A stretch of 64,000 nucleotides of DNA from Calvatia gigantea (lineage: Eukaryota; Basidiomycota; Agaricomycetes; Agaricales; Lycoperdaceae): contig JACAAK010000016.1 of NCBI GenBank assembly GCA_025093985.1, positions 248,001 to 312,000 of the forward strand. The letters are read 5' to 3'. Under the pieces are notes generated by a model, which worked only from the letters and a program-made list of their open reading frames with translations, did no database searches and was not told the DNA's origin. Shown in pieces: positions 11,223 to 23,139 of the stretch (positions within the stretch are counted from its first letter, which is position 1; each line of letters begins with the position of its first letter). The translations under genes and the position numbers were made by a program.

Positions 11223-12006
11223 GTTTTTTTTAGTTCTTTTGTCTGGGTGGCTTGTTTGCTGCTTTTTTGTGTTTTCTGCCCCCTCTTTTATGGGTATCCT
11301 CTGGATGCCTTTTCAGGTAATCTCTTATGGTGTCTTTAGCATTTCCCAGGTTGGACTCCGCTGTCCACATATCTTCTTCATTGCTGTACCCCTTCCAGTG
11401 GACCAGGAATTGATAGCCCCTTCCTCGCTTTCGTCATCCACAGATCTTGTCAACTTCATATTCTTCTTCATTGTTGATGATCACTGGGTCAGGCACTGAT
11501 GGCTGTTTTTGGCTCGGGAACTCCACCTGGTGTACTGGTGTCAGGAGCTGTTTGTTGAATACATCATGGATGGCCCATCCATCCAGCAGTTTCAGTTGAT
11601 ATGCTGCTTCTCCTATCTTTTCCTTAATAAGGAAAGGTCCATACCGTTTTTGGCCTAGCTTCTTTGATGATTGATTGGTATGGATATTGGTGCTTTCTAA
11701 CCATACTCTATCTCCCGTTTGGTAAATGTTGGTGTGGATTCTGCTGCGGTCATGTTGCTGTTTCATCTTTTCTTGATATGTCCGTAGTGCTGATGAGGCA
11801 TTGTCTCGGGCGCATTGTAGTTGTTCCAGGAATGCTGTGGCGACAGGGTTGTTTGTTGTTGGCTCGTTTTTGCCTTTCCATGGATTTCTTCCATAATTTA
11901 GGAAAAACAGTGTTTCCTGTGTTCCTCTGTGTTGTTTGTCATTGTACTGAAATTCTGCAATGGGGAGCCATTCCGCCCAGTCATCCTGGTTGTAGTTGCA
12001 GTAGAC

Positions 12007-12048
12007 TTAAAATTTGACATCTAAGGAACTAGCTGCTGTAGGATTTGC
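12007..12048. other. Short insertion in GyC1 integrase
   Basis: About 42 bp present in GyC1 but absent from the same place in GyC2 and GyC4, where the frame runs through without a break. It changes the reading frame of the downstream integrase and chromodomain. Confidence 0.55.
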
Positions 12049-14787
12049 AGATATAGGTTTCTACTTCTCTGTTGATGCGCTCGGTTTGACTATCTGTTTG
12101 CGGGTGGTATGCTGTTGATAGATTTCATTTGATGCCGAGCCCTTTGAACAGCTCCTTGGTGAATTCTGATGTGAATTGAGGTCCTCAGTCACTAAGCACT
12201 TTCCTCGGCAGTCCATGTAGCTTCCATATTTTGTCCCGGTATATCTTTGCAATGTCTTTAGATAATGCGTCCGTGGTTATCGCTGAGAGCCGTATCATTT
12301 TTGTGAAGCGATCCACAATGACTAGTATTGCATCTTTTCCTTTAGACTCTGGCAGTGGTCCGATCATGTCGATACTAATTTCTTCCCAGGGCCCATTTGG
12401 TATCAGAAGGGGATGTAGTGGCGATTTGAGCGGCGTTGTTCTAGATTTGGCCTTTTGACAGGCTTGACACCCCCAGATATACTTCTTGATGTCTTTTCAT
12501 ATTGATGGCCACCAGTAGTCTCGGCTGATTAATTCCATCATCCTGTGTTGTCCTGGGTGTCCTGCATCTGGGGTGTCATGGTACTGTATTAGGACTTCCT
12601 CTCGTAGTTTCTGATCGGGTGGAACATATGCGCTATTTTGTTTGTAGATTATTCTGCTGTCCTCGGTGAGCTGGGACCCTTGCTTCTTCAGCTCAGTCAG
12701 AACCACTGTTTCCCGCTGGGTCCGGTTTCGAATTCACTCTAGGAAGTTAGGTTCAATGAATAGTTCTGCTCTTAGGAGTACTGTGCTGTCTGTGCCCTTC
12801 ATCTGTAGCCAGCTTTCTTGAATCATGGTGACTAGTTTGTCTTCTTGTTCTTCTGGCATTTGGTGGATGCAGGACAGAAGGTCCGCTTTCATGTTTGTTT
12901 TCCCTGGTACATGTTGTAGCGTGAAGTCGTAGTCTTGTAGTTGTAAATACCACTGTGCTTGTTGTCCGTTTAATTTTTGTGGTTCTCAGTAATACTTCAG
13001 GTTCTCATGGTCTGTCCAAATTTCAAATCGTTCTTCGGCATCCAGGAGGTAATGTCTCCATTCCTTTAGGGCATGGACAATGGCCAGCAGTTCTTTGTCA
13101 TATATTTCATAGTTCTGTTCTGCCGGTGACAGGGTTCGTGATGTGAAGGCGATGGGATGCCATTTTTCTTCTTGTAATTGTGAGAGTACTCCTCCTAGTG
13201 CATAATCTGATGCATCGACCTCTACTCTGAATTGGCCATGCCTTTGTGGTAGTGTCAGGACCGGTTCCTCGGTGATGTGTTTCTTGAGCTGATTGAACGA
13301 ATCCTGGTGCACTTGTGTCCATTCCCATGTGGCTGCTCCTTTGAGCTTGTTTAGGGGTCCTGCAATCGTGCTAAAGTTTTTGATGAAGCGTCGATAATAG
13401 TTTGCGAATCCCAAGAACCTCTCTACTCCCTTGGTGTTTTTGGGTTTGGGCCATTCTCGTACCGATTTTACTTTGTCTTCTTCCATTTCAATTCGTCCAT
13501 GTCCTACTTTAACTCCTAGCATGGGGATTTCTTCCACATCGAAAATGCACTTGGTCTGTTTGAAACATAGATTATACTGGGCTGCTCGTTCCAGGAACTG
13601 TACTGTCCGTTCCTTTAGTTGCTCCTTGGTGTCCCCCGGGATGGCAAAGTCATCCATGTAGTTTACAATGTCTCTGTTTTGTAAGAGGTCGTGGAAAATG
13701 CTTGTCATCATTCTGGAGAACGTTCCCGGCGAGTTGCTTAGACCAAAGTACATGACTGTAGGTTCGAAGAGCCCTTCATTGGTGAGGAAGGCCGCCTTCC
13801 ATTCATCTCCCTCTTTGATCCTGACATTGTTGTATCCCCAGATGATGTCCAGTTTGTTGAAGTATTTGGCTTTTCCAAGTTTGTCAATTACTTCGCCAAT
13901 TCTTGGCAGCAGAGTTTTATCTTTGACGACCACGTTGTTCAGACATCTATAGTCCTGGATCAGCCTTTTTGACCCGTCTTTCTTTGGGATGAAGAATGTT
14001 GGTGCTGCATAAGGGGATTTCGACAGTCGTATTCGTCCTGATTCTAGGTTTTCCTTGATGAATGACTTGAGTTCGTCCTGTTCCTTAACCGTCATGTTAT
14101 ATGTTCCCGCACTGATTTCCTTTGGGGCATCTTCCATTAGGATTATCTCGTGATCCCATTCAGTTCATTCCGGGAGCTTATCAAATGTTGTTTTGTTGAA
14201 TAAGTGCATGAATGGTTGTACGTAGTCTGGCAGGTCTTCCAGTTTAGTCAGGTCTGGTTCGTCTTCTTCCCATAGGTCTTCTGTGGCTGTTATGCTTCGC
14301 AGTTTTTCGGTGATAGTGATGTTCTGGTGGGGAAATTGGCAATCTGGTAGACACCGGGTGAACTTGATTTCTCCATTGTTCCAGTCTACCTCTGGGTTGT
14401 GTCTGACCAGCCAATCGTGTCCCAGAAAGATTTCCACTCTGTCTTGTAGTTGTACAACGGAGGCCTCAATCTGTTCTTTATGTCCCTGGATGTCAATGTT
14501 GATTCTCGTGGTTTCTGTTACTTTTCCACCTTGGTTGGGCATTCCATCCGCATTTAATACCATGATTTGTCGTTCCAATTTCTGGGTAGGGAGTCCTTCT
14601 TCGTCTACTAGCCTTTTGCTGATGCTGCTGGTTGTGCACCCTGAGTCTACGATGGTGTTGACTGTTATCTCCTTTTCTGCCATTTGTATTTTTCCTTTTA
14701 GATTTAGTTCGTGCTTTCTTCTCTGGGAAATCGTGTAGAATTTGTCTGATATCCTAGATACAAGTTTTTTGACTCTCGAGGTAGCAC

Positions 14788-15903
14788 CTACTCGGAGTCT
14801 TCGGAAAAATCCTTTCCTTCTTCGTTGGTGGCTTCCTCTACTCCCCGGACTTGGATTTTCTTGGGTGCAGTACAGGCTTTGGCTATGTGCCCCTTTTTTC
14901 CGCAGTTGTAGCATATTAACCCCTTGGGTTTCTTGCAATCTTTGGCGATGTGGCCAAAAATGCCACAGTTGTAGCACTTGGGTTCTCCTTTGTCGTTGAA
15001 GACATGATGCCTGCTTCCTATCTCCATGGGTTCACCCATTCCCCCATAAGTGGTGCCAGTGTTTGTTTTCCTATCTCCTCGGTATTCGGATGCCTCATAT
15101 CCTTGTCCAACGGATAATATGGCTTCCTTCCATTCTGCATATGTGTCTGGTCTGGCTGAGAGCGGATAGCCTGTGATCATATGTATGATGTCTTGTCAGG
15201 CATTCTTTCTGAGTAAGAACATAGCATGTTTGCTGTCAGTCTTGGCCTTGCTTTTTAGCACCTCAAATTTGATCAAGTAGTCAGCGGTGTTTCAGTTTCC
15301 TTGTTTGAATTTTTCGATTTGCCATTCGGCCTTACTGTTTGAGGCATCGTCTGAGAAGGTTCTTCTAAATTCCTCGGAGAAGACCTTCCAGTCCACTGAA
15401 TCTTCAGATTCTAGGATAGTTGGTGCTCTCATAGCTGCGTATGCTCCTGCAGTTCCTCCTCGCAGTCTGGCTAAAACTGCTATGGCTTTGTTGTCTGCTG
15501 AAACTATCTTGTTGAATTTCATGAAGAGCATTATTGCTCTCCACCAGTCATCGAACTTGGTGCGGGTGCCATTGAAAAATCCCAGGTCTGGCACTAGGCC
15601 TTTCCCACTGGGCATTGCTGCAGGCACTACTGCGTTATTGGTCATGTTGGAGTCAGTTTCTGATTCTGTTTCATCTGAACTTGATTCGTCTGATTTCTCC
15701 TGGTGTGCTATCTCTTCCTCTGCTAGGTCGAGTTCATTTAGAAGTTCTGATAATACTTCTTCTTCTACTGGGTTTGCTCCGGGTTCATCGTGTGCTTCTT
15801 CAGGTACTTCGGGGTTCCCTGTTTCTTCTTCATCTGATGTTTCTGATTTGTTGTCAGTGACTTCGAGGTTTGGTTCTCTGTATTCGTCCAGGTTCGAGCT
15901 CAT
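14788..15903 (-). pseudogene. GyC1 gag with two CCHC zinc knuckles
   Basis: Capsid/nucleocapsid protein that packages element RNA. It begins with an acidic N-terminus (about 95 residues rich in E, D and S), then a capsid-like domain (FDDWWRAIMLFMKF near 15,560; SVDWKVFSEEFRRTF near 15,390). Two knuckles near the end (CYNCGIFGHIAKDC and CYNCGKKGHIAKAC, about 14,980-14,880) fit CX2CX4HX4C. Two in-frame TGA codons (15,289-15,291 and near 15,197) break it; the second corresponds to an arginine codon in GyC2. It ends at TAG 14,788-14,790. Confidence 0.85.
14803..14812 (-). promoter_or_regulatory. Candidate -1 frameshift site at gag/pol overlap
   Basis: The coding strand reads GGATTTTTCC, 12 nt before the gag stop, where gag (GKDFSEDSE) and the -1 pol frame (KGFFRRLRV) overlap. 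The same ten bases lie at the same place in GyC2 (20,574-20,583) and GyC6 (40,795-40,804). It is not a perfect XXXYYYZ heptamer. Confidence 0.4.
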
Positions 15904-15964
15904 ATACTAGCTCCTGGGTTGCTTCTGTTCAGGCCTGTTTCAGCCTACTCCTTGCAAGGTGAGG

Positions 15965-15982
15965 TGGGGACACTTAACCAAA
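15965..15982 (-). promoter_or_regulatory. GyC1 primer-binding site
   Basis: Immediately inside the 5' LTR, after two T residues, the minus strand reads TGGTTAAGTGTCCCC. TGG complements a tRNA 3' CCA. GyC2 has a near-identical site (21,748-21,765). The tRNA was not identified. Confidence 0.6.
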
Positions 15983-16289
15983 TGTTACGACCTTAGTCTG
16001 AGTAAACCTCAGGTTGCAACTTAGGCTAAGACTTGAGGGCGAGTAAGGGGAGAGAAACTAGGTGGTTAAGTGTACCGAATACAGGAGCATGTATGTATGC
16101 TTAAATACAGGAGGACCATCCAGTTAAATGGATGGAGATAACTATGTGAAACATCCGATGTCTATGGTGTAGTAGTTATGAGTCAGAGCTCGGGGATCAC
16201 ACAGACAGGAATAGATGAAACAGGTACACAGGAGATAGGAATGTAGATGAATATAGAGAGTGCGATATGACTGGTGAAAATTCACAACA
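15983..16289 (-). repeat. GyC1 5' LTR
   Basis: 307 bp, paired with 9,908-10,214. Its outer end (16,289) directly abuts the truncated ORF3 of GyC2. Confidence 0.93.
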
Positions 16290-17043
16290 GTTCTGGTAAT
16301 ACAGTGCAGAATTGTGTGGGGGGAAGAAAAACCAATACGAGTTGTGGTGGGGTGATAGTTTTTATGAAGTGTTGGAGGGAATTGACTTCTTCTTTCATGG
16401 AGACAGTGGTTTCTTCATCCATAGAGGTGTTGCTATGGGGTGGTGCAGGATTAACTGTGTCATGCAATTCGGAAAGGGTGACATGGATCCTGTCAATTAG
16501 GGTGTTAATATTGGGATCTTCAGCTGATTTGTTTCTTCCAAGTAAATTCATGGCTACGTCAGTGAGTTTGAGGAATATATTGGCAAGGTTGAGATGTTTG
16601 AAGACCTCAAGTTCTAGATCGATTTGGCTTTGGAGACTCTGGGTACAGTGTCATTTGCTGGAGGTGAGGGTGGATTGGTCTAGGACTCTGAAGATGGCTA
16701 GGATGTGTTGGCTGGTAGAGGAGGATGCATTGGTGAATCCTGCATACATGTTGGCGAAGGTGATACAGGCAGTGGCGAGAGTAATGTGGCAGTTCATGAC
16801 TAGCCATTTGTTTTGGGTGGTAATGGTCTCTAGTTCACTGTTGGTCACTTGGTCAATGTCCTTGATTAATGCTTCGAGGAGTCCTTGTGCCAGGGATGGT
16901 GTATTGGCAAGGTTGTAATGGGTTCCCTGGGGGGCAGGTGCTTTCCCATTGCCTGGTTCTGGGAACGGTAGAGAGGAGATTTTGGTTGGGGTTGGGTGGA
17001 CAAGGGAGTCAATGGCAATTTGGTTGGATTGAGAGGTGGACAT
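16290..17043 (-). pseudogene. GyC2 ORF3, 3'-truncated
   Basis: Homolog of GyC1 ORF3 starting at the ATG complementary to 17,041-17,043. It keeps the N-terminal proline-rich and helical parts and the FLPPTQF block, and is cut at 16,290 inside the conserved LPGQ segment by the neighbouring LTR. A frame break occurs near 16,640. Confidence 0.7.
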
Positions 17044-17051
17044 GTTTATAA

Positions 17052-20000
17052 CTTCTTGGTTTGGTCAATGCTTTTTTGTGTTTCTTGCCCCCTCTTTTAT
17101 GGGCATTCTCTGGATGCCTTTTTTGGTAGTCCTGTATGGCATTTTTTGCATTTTCCAAGTTGGATTCCGCTGTCCACATATCTTCTTTATTGCTGTACCC
17201 CTTTCAATAGACTAGAAATTGATAGCCCCTTCCACATCTCCTTCATCCATGGATCTCTTCCACTTCGTACTCCTCTTCATTGTTGATGATGACTGGATTG
17301 GGCACTGATGGTTGTCTTTGGCTTGGGAATTCGGCCTCATGAGCTGGTGTTAGGAGCTGTTTATTGAATACATCATGGATGGTCCATCCCTCTGGTAATG
17401 CTAGCCAATATGCCACTTCTCCTATTTTTTCCTTAATAAGGAAAGGACCATACCACTTTTGGCCTAGTTTCTTTGATGTTTGATTGGTATGGATGTTGGT
17501 GTTCTCTAGCCACACCGCATCACCTAATTGATGTGTCTTGGTGTGGGTTTTACTGTGGTTGTGTTGTTGTTTCATTTCTTCTTGATGTGTCCATAGTGCT
17601 GATGCAGCATTGTCTCAGGCGGCCTGAAGGCATTTTAGGAATTCTGTGGTGATGGGGTTGTTTGTTGCTGGCTCATTCTTGCCCTTCCATGGTTTCTTCC
17701 CATAGTTTAGGAAGAACAGCATTTCCTGTGTTCCTCTGTGTTGTTTATCATTGTACTGGAATTCTGCGATGGGAAGCCACTCTGCCCAGTCGTTTTGATC
17801 ATAATTGCAATATAGGCAGATGTATGTTTCCACTTCTCTGTTGATGTATTCTGTTTGTCCATTAGTTTGTGGGTGATATGCCATTGATAGATTCCATTCT
17901 ATGCCAAGCCCTTTGAATAGCTCCTTGGTGAATTCTGACACAAATTGGGGTCCTCGGTCACTCAGTACCTTCCTTGGTAGTCTGTGCAGCTTCCATATTT
18001 CATCTTGATAGATCCTTGTGATGTCTTTGGATGAAACATCTGTTGTTGTCACTATGAGTCGTATTATTTTTGTGAACTAATTAATGATGACTAGTATTGC
18101 ATCTTTCCCTTCTGACTCTGGTAATGGTCCAATCATGTCGATGCTGATTTCTTCCCAAGGTCCATTTGGTATAGGGAGGGGGTGAAGCAGTGATTTGAGT
18201 GGCGTTATTCTAGTTTTATTCTTCTGGCAGGCTTGGCATCCTCGGATGTACCTTTTTACATCTTTTCACATTGTTGGCCACCAGTAGTCACGGTTGATTA
18301 GTTCCATCATTCTATGCTGGCCTGGGTGTCCTGCATCTGGGATGTCGTGATATTGTGCTAGAATCTCTTCTTGTAGCTTTGGGTCAGGTGGGATGTATGT
18401 GCTATTTTGTCTGTAGATGATTCCATGGTCCTTGGTGAGTTTGGACTCTTGTTTCCTTAGCTCGGTAAGGACTGTTGTCTCATGCTGAGACTTGTTCTGG
18501 ATCTGTTCTAGGAATGTTGGCTTGAGAAATAATTCTGCCCGTAAGAGCACAGTATCATCTGTGTTTTCTGTCTGTAGCCAGCTTTCTCAGATCATGGTAA
18601 CTAGCTTGTCTTCTTGTTCTTCTGGAATTTGGTGGATTCGGGACAATAGGTCAGCCTTTGTGTTTGTTTTTCCAGGTACATGTTATAGTGTGAAGTCATA
18701 GTCCTGTAGGCATAGGTACCATTGGGCTTATTGTCCATTCAATTTTTGCAGTTCTCAGTAGTATTTTAGGTTCTCATGGTTGGTCCAGATTTCAAATTTT
18801 TCTTCAGTGTCTAGCAGATAGTGTCTCCATTCTTTCAGGGCATAGATGATGGCCAGTAGTTCTTTGTCATATATTTCATAGTTGTGTTCCACTGGTGATA
18901 ATGTTTGTGATGTGAAGGAAATCAGGTGCCATTTGGCCTCTTGTAGCTGTGATAGCACGCCTCCTAATGCATAGTCTGACACATCTACTTCTACCCTGAA
19001 CCGGCCTTGTCGTTGTGGTAAAGTCAAGATGGGTTCTTCAGTGATGCATTTTTTGAGATGGTTAAAAGCTGCCTGGTGTTCTTGGTTCCATTCCCATGTG
19101 GTTACTCCTTTGAGCTTGTTTAATGGCCCTGTGATCTTGCTAAAGTTCTTGATGAAATGTCGGTAGTAATTGGCGAAGCCCAGGAATCTTTCTATCCCTT
19201 TTGTGCTTTTTGGCTCAGGCCAATCTTGTACTGATTTGACTTTTTCTTCTTCCATTTCAATTTGTCCATGTTCCACTTTGACTCCTTGCATTGAGATTTC
19301 TTCTGCATTGAAGATACATTTGGTTTGTTTGAAGCATAGGTTGTATTGTGCTGCATGTTCCAGGAATTGTATTGTTCATTCTTTTAGTTGTTCTTTAGTG
19401 TCACCGGGGATGGCGAAGTTGTCCATGTAGTTTACAATGTCTCCATTTTGTAAAAGGTCGTGGAAGATGCTTGACATCATTCTGGAGAAGGTCCCTGGCA
19501 AGTTGCTAAGACCAAAATACATGACTGTTGGCTTGAAAAGTCCTTTGTTGGTGAGGAACACTGCTTTCCATTCATCCCCTTCTTTGATCCTGACATTGTT
19601 ATATCCCCAGATAATGTCGAGTTTATTGAAGTATTTGGCCTTTCTAAGCTTGTCGATTACTTTGCCAATTCTTGGTAGTGGTGTTTTATCCTGACTACTA
19701 CATTGTTTAACTGTCTGTAGTCTTGGATTAACCTCTTAGATCCATCTTTCTTGGGGATGAAGAAGGTTGGTGCTACATATAGGGATTTCAATGGTCGGAT
19801 TCATCCAGATTCCAGATTTTCTTTGATGAATATTTTGAGTTTGTCCTGTTCCTTGACTGTCATGTTGTATGTCCCTGTGCTTATTTCCTTTGGGACGTCT
19901 TCTGTTAGGACTATTTTGTGGTCCCATTCAGTTTGTTCTGGGAGCTTGTCAAACATTGTTTTGTTGAATAAATGTGTGAACAGTTGTACATAGTCTGGTA

Positions 20001-20748
20001 AATCTTCTGGTTTAGTCAGGTCTGGTTTGTCTTCTTCTTCCCATAAGTCTTCTGTAGTGGCCATGCTCCATATTTTTTTTGTGATGGGGATGTTCTGGTG
20101 GGGAAATTGGCAGTTTGGTGGGCACTGGGTGAACTTGATTTCTCCATTGTTCCAATCTACCTCTGGGTTGTGTTTGACCAGCCAGTCATGTCCCAGGAAG
20201 ACTTCTGCATGGTCTTGTAGTTATACAACTGAAGCTTCGATTTGCTCTTTGTGTCCTTGGATATTTATGTCAATTGTGGCTGTTTCCATTACTTTTCTGC
20301 CCTGGTTTGGTGTTCCATCTGTGTTTAGTACCAAGATTTGTTGTTCCAGTTTTCAGGTGGGGAGTCCTTCTTTATTTACCAATTTCTTGCTGATGCTGCT
20401 GGTTGTGCACCCTGAGTTGACAATTGTGTCCACTGTTATCTCCTTTTTCACTATTTGTATTTTTCCTTTTAGGTTTAGTTTGCACTTTCTTCTCTGAGAA
20501 ATCATGTAAAATTTGTCTGATATCCTAGATACAAGCTTTCTGACTCTTGAGGTAGCGCCTACTTGGAGTCTTTGGAAAAATCCTCCTTTTCTTCATTACT
20601 GACTTCTTCAACTCCTTGGACCTGTATCTTCTTGGGTGCAGTACAGGCTTTTGCTATATGGCCTGTCTTACCACAATTGTAGCAGGTTAACCCTTTGAGT
20701 TTCTTGCAATCTTTTGCCATATGTCTGAAGATGCCACAGTTATAGCAT
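17052..20748 (-). pseudogene. GyC2 pol remnant
   Basis: Protease (DSGCTTSS near 20,400), RT with the catalytic box reading YMDN (about 19,425) instead of YMDD, RNase H-like region (VDVSDYALGG near 18,970), integrase (GHPGQHR near 18,320; SDRGPQF near 17,960; NGQTEYINRE near 17,850) and chromodomain remnant near 17,210. The second catalytic aspartate of RT is an asparagine codon (GAC to AAC), which should abolish polymerase activity. A frame shift lies near 19,700. GyC1 has a TGA where this copy keeps the arginine codon of SDRGPQF. Confidence 0.82.
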
Positions 20749-21686
20749 TTGGGTTTCCCTTCAGCATTGAAAATGTGGCATCAGCTTCCTATCTCCATTG
20801 GTTCTCCCATTCCTCCATAGGTTGTTCCAGTGTTGGTTTTCTTATCTCCTCGGTATTCTGATGCTTCATACCCCTGTCCTACAGCGAGAATAGCTTCTGT
20901 CCATTCTGCATAGATGTCTGGTCTGGCGCTAGGTAGGTAGCCTGTGATGGTGTGGATGATGTCCTGCCTGGCATTCTTCTTGAGTAGGAACATTGCATGC
21001 TTGTTGTCTGTTTTTGCCTTGCTTTTTAGGACTTGGAACTCAATTAGATAGTTGGCTGTGTTTTTGTTCCCTTGTTTGAATTTCTCAATTTGCCATTCCA
21101 CTTTGCTGTTTGAGACATCATCAGAGAAAGTTTTTCTAAAGTCCTCAGAGAATGCTTTCCAATCTACTGAGTCTTCTCCATCTAAGATTTGTGGGGCTTT
21201 CATGGCAGCATAGGCTCCTGCTGTTCCTCCTCTTAGCCTGGCTAAGACCACTATAGCTTTATCATCCGCTGAGACTATTTTGTTGAACTTCATGAAAAGC
21301 GTCATTGCTCTCCACCAGTCATCAAATTTGGTGCAGGTGCTGTCAAAAAATCCTGGGTCTGGCACTAGGCCTTTCCTACTGGGCACTGTTGTGGGTACTA
21401 CTGCATTGTCAGTCATATTGGAGTCGGTTTCTGATTCTGTTTCGTCTGAGCTTGATTTGTCTGATTTCTCCTAATGGATTAACTCTTTCTCTGCTAGGTC
21501 AAGTTTATTTAGAAGTTCTGATAGTACTTCTTCTTCTGCTGGGTTTGCTCCAGGTTTGTCATGTGTTCCTCTGGTTGGTTCTTCAGGTACTTCAGGGTTC
21601 CCTGTTTCTTCTTTGTCTGATGTTTTGGATTCATCATCAGTGACTTTGAGATTTGGTTCTCTATATTCGTCTGGGTTCGAGCTCAT
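20559..21686 (-). pseudogene. GyC2 gag remnant
   Basis: Same layout as GyC1 gag: acidic N-terminus, capsid-like domain (FDDWWRAMTLFMKF near 21,320) and two CCHC knuckles near 20,750-20,640, the first with R for G before its histidine (CYNCGIFRHMAKDC). Stops fall near 21,471 and 20,780. It ends at TAG 20,559-20,561. Confidence 0.8.
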
Positions 21687-21765
21687 ATACTAGCTCCTGG
21701 GTTGTCTTTGTTCAGGCCTGTTTCATCCTACTCCTTGCAAGGTGAGGTGGGGATGCTTAACCAAA

Positions 21766-22074
21766 TGTTACAACCTTAGTCTGAGTAAACCTCAGGTTGC
21801 AACTTAGGCTAAAACTTGAGGGTGAGTAAGGGGAGAGAAACAAGAGATGGTTAAGCATACCAAATATAGGAGTATGTATGTACGCTTAAATATGAGAGAC
21901 ATCCAGTTGAACGGATGGAGTTAATCTACATGAAATGTCCAATGACAATGGCATAGTAATTCTATGAGTCACTACTCGGAGATCACTGGGATGTAAATAA
22001 CTCAAACAGATACAGAGGACGATTAGGAATGTAGACAAGTACGGAGCCGATATGATCAGTGGAAGTTCACAATA
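21766..22074 (-). repeat. GyC2 5' LTR
   Basis: 309 bp, begins TGTTACAACC on the plus strand and ends near TTCACAATA. It is clearly related to the GyC1 LTRs but more diverged. A primer site lies to its left, and GyD sequence starts directly at its right end. Confidence 0.85.
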
Positions 22075-22229
22075 GCAGCATCTGAACTGAGAGTATATAA
22101 AACACTTTCTTCCTTACAAGGTCAGATCACCACAGTGGCTACTGCAAATGCCCCTGCTCCCTACACTCCATAATCCTCCACCAACTATACTCCCATTCTC
22201 ATACCTTGGCCACACTCCAGATCCACTTG

Positions 22230-23133
22230 GGCCAAGGTAGCCACCCTATCTGACTTTGACAGAGACTGCTCCAGGGGTCATGCATTCCTTAACTCCTATC
22301 ACATCTACCTTCAGTTGTACAAGGATTAGTTTGAGAACAAAGATGTCCAGATCCCATGGGTATTGTCATATATGAAGAGCAGCTGAGCAGCTAAGTGGGC
22401 CAAGAACATAATACATTGGGAGGAGCAATACCCAGAACAAACCCACTTCCTTAGTTGGAAAGATTTTTCCACCAAGTTTTGTAAGCACTTCTTCCCTGTA
22501 GATGTGGAGGCTGCTGTAGTCAATATTCTAGAGGGCACAAGATACTACCAGGGCAACCAGAATGTTGACAACTACCTTGATGACTTCTGCAACCTCATTT
22601 CAGACTCAGGGTACACTGATCTAAAGGTGGTAGTTGTCAAATTCTGGCATGGACTTCAGCTGACAATCCAGAATGCAGTAGCCACCATAGTCTCAGGATG
22701 CCTCCAGGACAACAATGTAGAAGGCTAGTACACTATGGCTCAATGCATAGACCAGGCAAGGGCTGCCAATGGCACCTTCCAAGCCACTACCTGCTCTGAC
22801 CTGCTATTTCCAAAACCAAAGTTCCTCTGTTCCCTTCCACTCCCACCAGTCACTGTCCCACCTCTATCTATTCAACCCATGCTATCTCTCAGCACCCCTG
22901 CACCCATGGAGGTAGACATCTCTTGTAAAGCCACTCTACTCCTGCCTACCTGTTACCATTGCAAGAAGGTTGGGCATGTCAAATCTGAATGCCCTCTCAG
23001 ACATAATATCCACTACCTGACTGCAGATGAGGAAGATGACCTCCTTATGAGACTCCTGGCCAAGAAAGATGCAAGAGAAGCAATGGACTTAGCTCAAGCA
23101 GCTGAAGAAGTGAAAGAAGCAGATTTTCAGTAG
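22230..23133 (+). pseudogene. GyD gag remnant
   Basis: Retrotransposon Gag domain (WVLSYMKSS near 22,360; FSTKFCKHFFPVD near 22,470; YYQGNQNVDNYLDDF near 22,550) followed by a linker and one CCHC knuckle, CYHCKKVGHVKSEC, near 22,950-22,995. Stops at 22,326, 22,387, 22,726 and 23,131 break it. This is the Tf1/sushi-like gag type, distinct from GyC gag. Confidence 0.75.
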
Positions 23134-23139
23134 AACAGC

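Larger units (their letters stand above)
11230..14977 (-). pseudogene. GyC1 pol: protease, RT, RNase H, integrase, chromodomain
   Basis: The protease has VDSGCTT near 14,640 and LGHDWL near 14,410. RT follows with the catalytic YMDD at about 13,650-13,662, then RNase H (VDASDYALGG near 13,215) and integrase with a zinc finger (GHPGQHR near 12,550; CQACQ near 12,465) and a D-D-E core. A chromodomain (LVHWKGYSNEEDMW near 11,390) precedes the stop. Pol is in the -1 frame relative to gag, overlapping it at 14,977-14,788. Stops near 14,166, 12,986, 12,730, 12,498, 12,188 and 12,126 are TGA on the coding strand. A roughly 42-bp insertion near 12,007-12,048 shifts the frame within the integrase. Confidence 0.88.
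9908..16289 (-). mobile_element. GyC1: chromovirus Ty3/Gypsy, LTR to LTR, with extra ORF3
   Basis: A 6.4-kb minus-strand element with 307-bp LTRs (9,908-10,214 and 15,983-16,289). Going 3' to 5' on the plus strand the order is 5' LTR, primer site, gag with two CCHC knuckles, pol (protease, RT, RNase H, integrase, chromodomain), ORF3, polypurine tract, 3' LTR. The LTRs differ at about eight positions, all transitions. The 5-bp flanks (GATGC left, GTTCT right) do not match, so one flank was probably lost after insertion. It is the reference copy for the family. Roughly ten in-frame stops make it non-autonomous. Confidence 0.9.
16290..22074 (-). mobile_element. GyC2: chromovirus Gypsy, 3' end truncated
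   Basis: Second copy of the family, minus strand, with 5' LTR, gag, pol and most of ORF3. About 236 nt of ORF3, the polypurine tract and its own 3' LTR are missing; GyC1's 5' LTR lies exactly at the break. It is more decayed than GyC1, with many CG-to-TG/CA changes and at least one small indel near 19,700. Confidence 0.88.

Noticed and set aside
10558..11499. 313-codon plus-strand frame opposite GyC1 ORF3
   Set aside because: Its codons mirror ORF3, which is conserved as protein in the opposite direction with the same length in another copy.
15292..15910. Long plus-strand open frame opposite GyC1 gag
   Set aside because: It is an antisense shadow of the acidic gag N-terminus (serine/leucine-rich because E/D codons are read in reverse).
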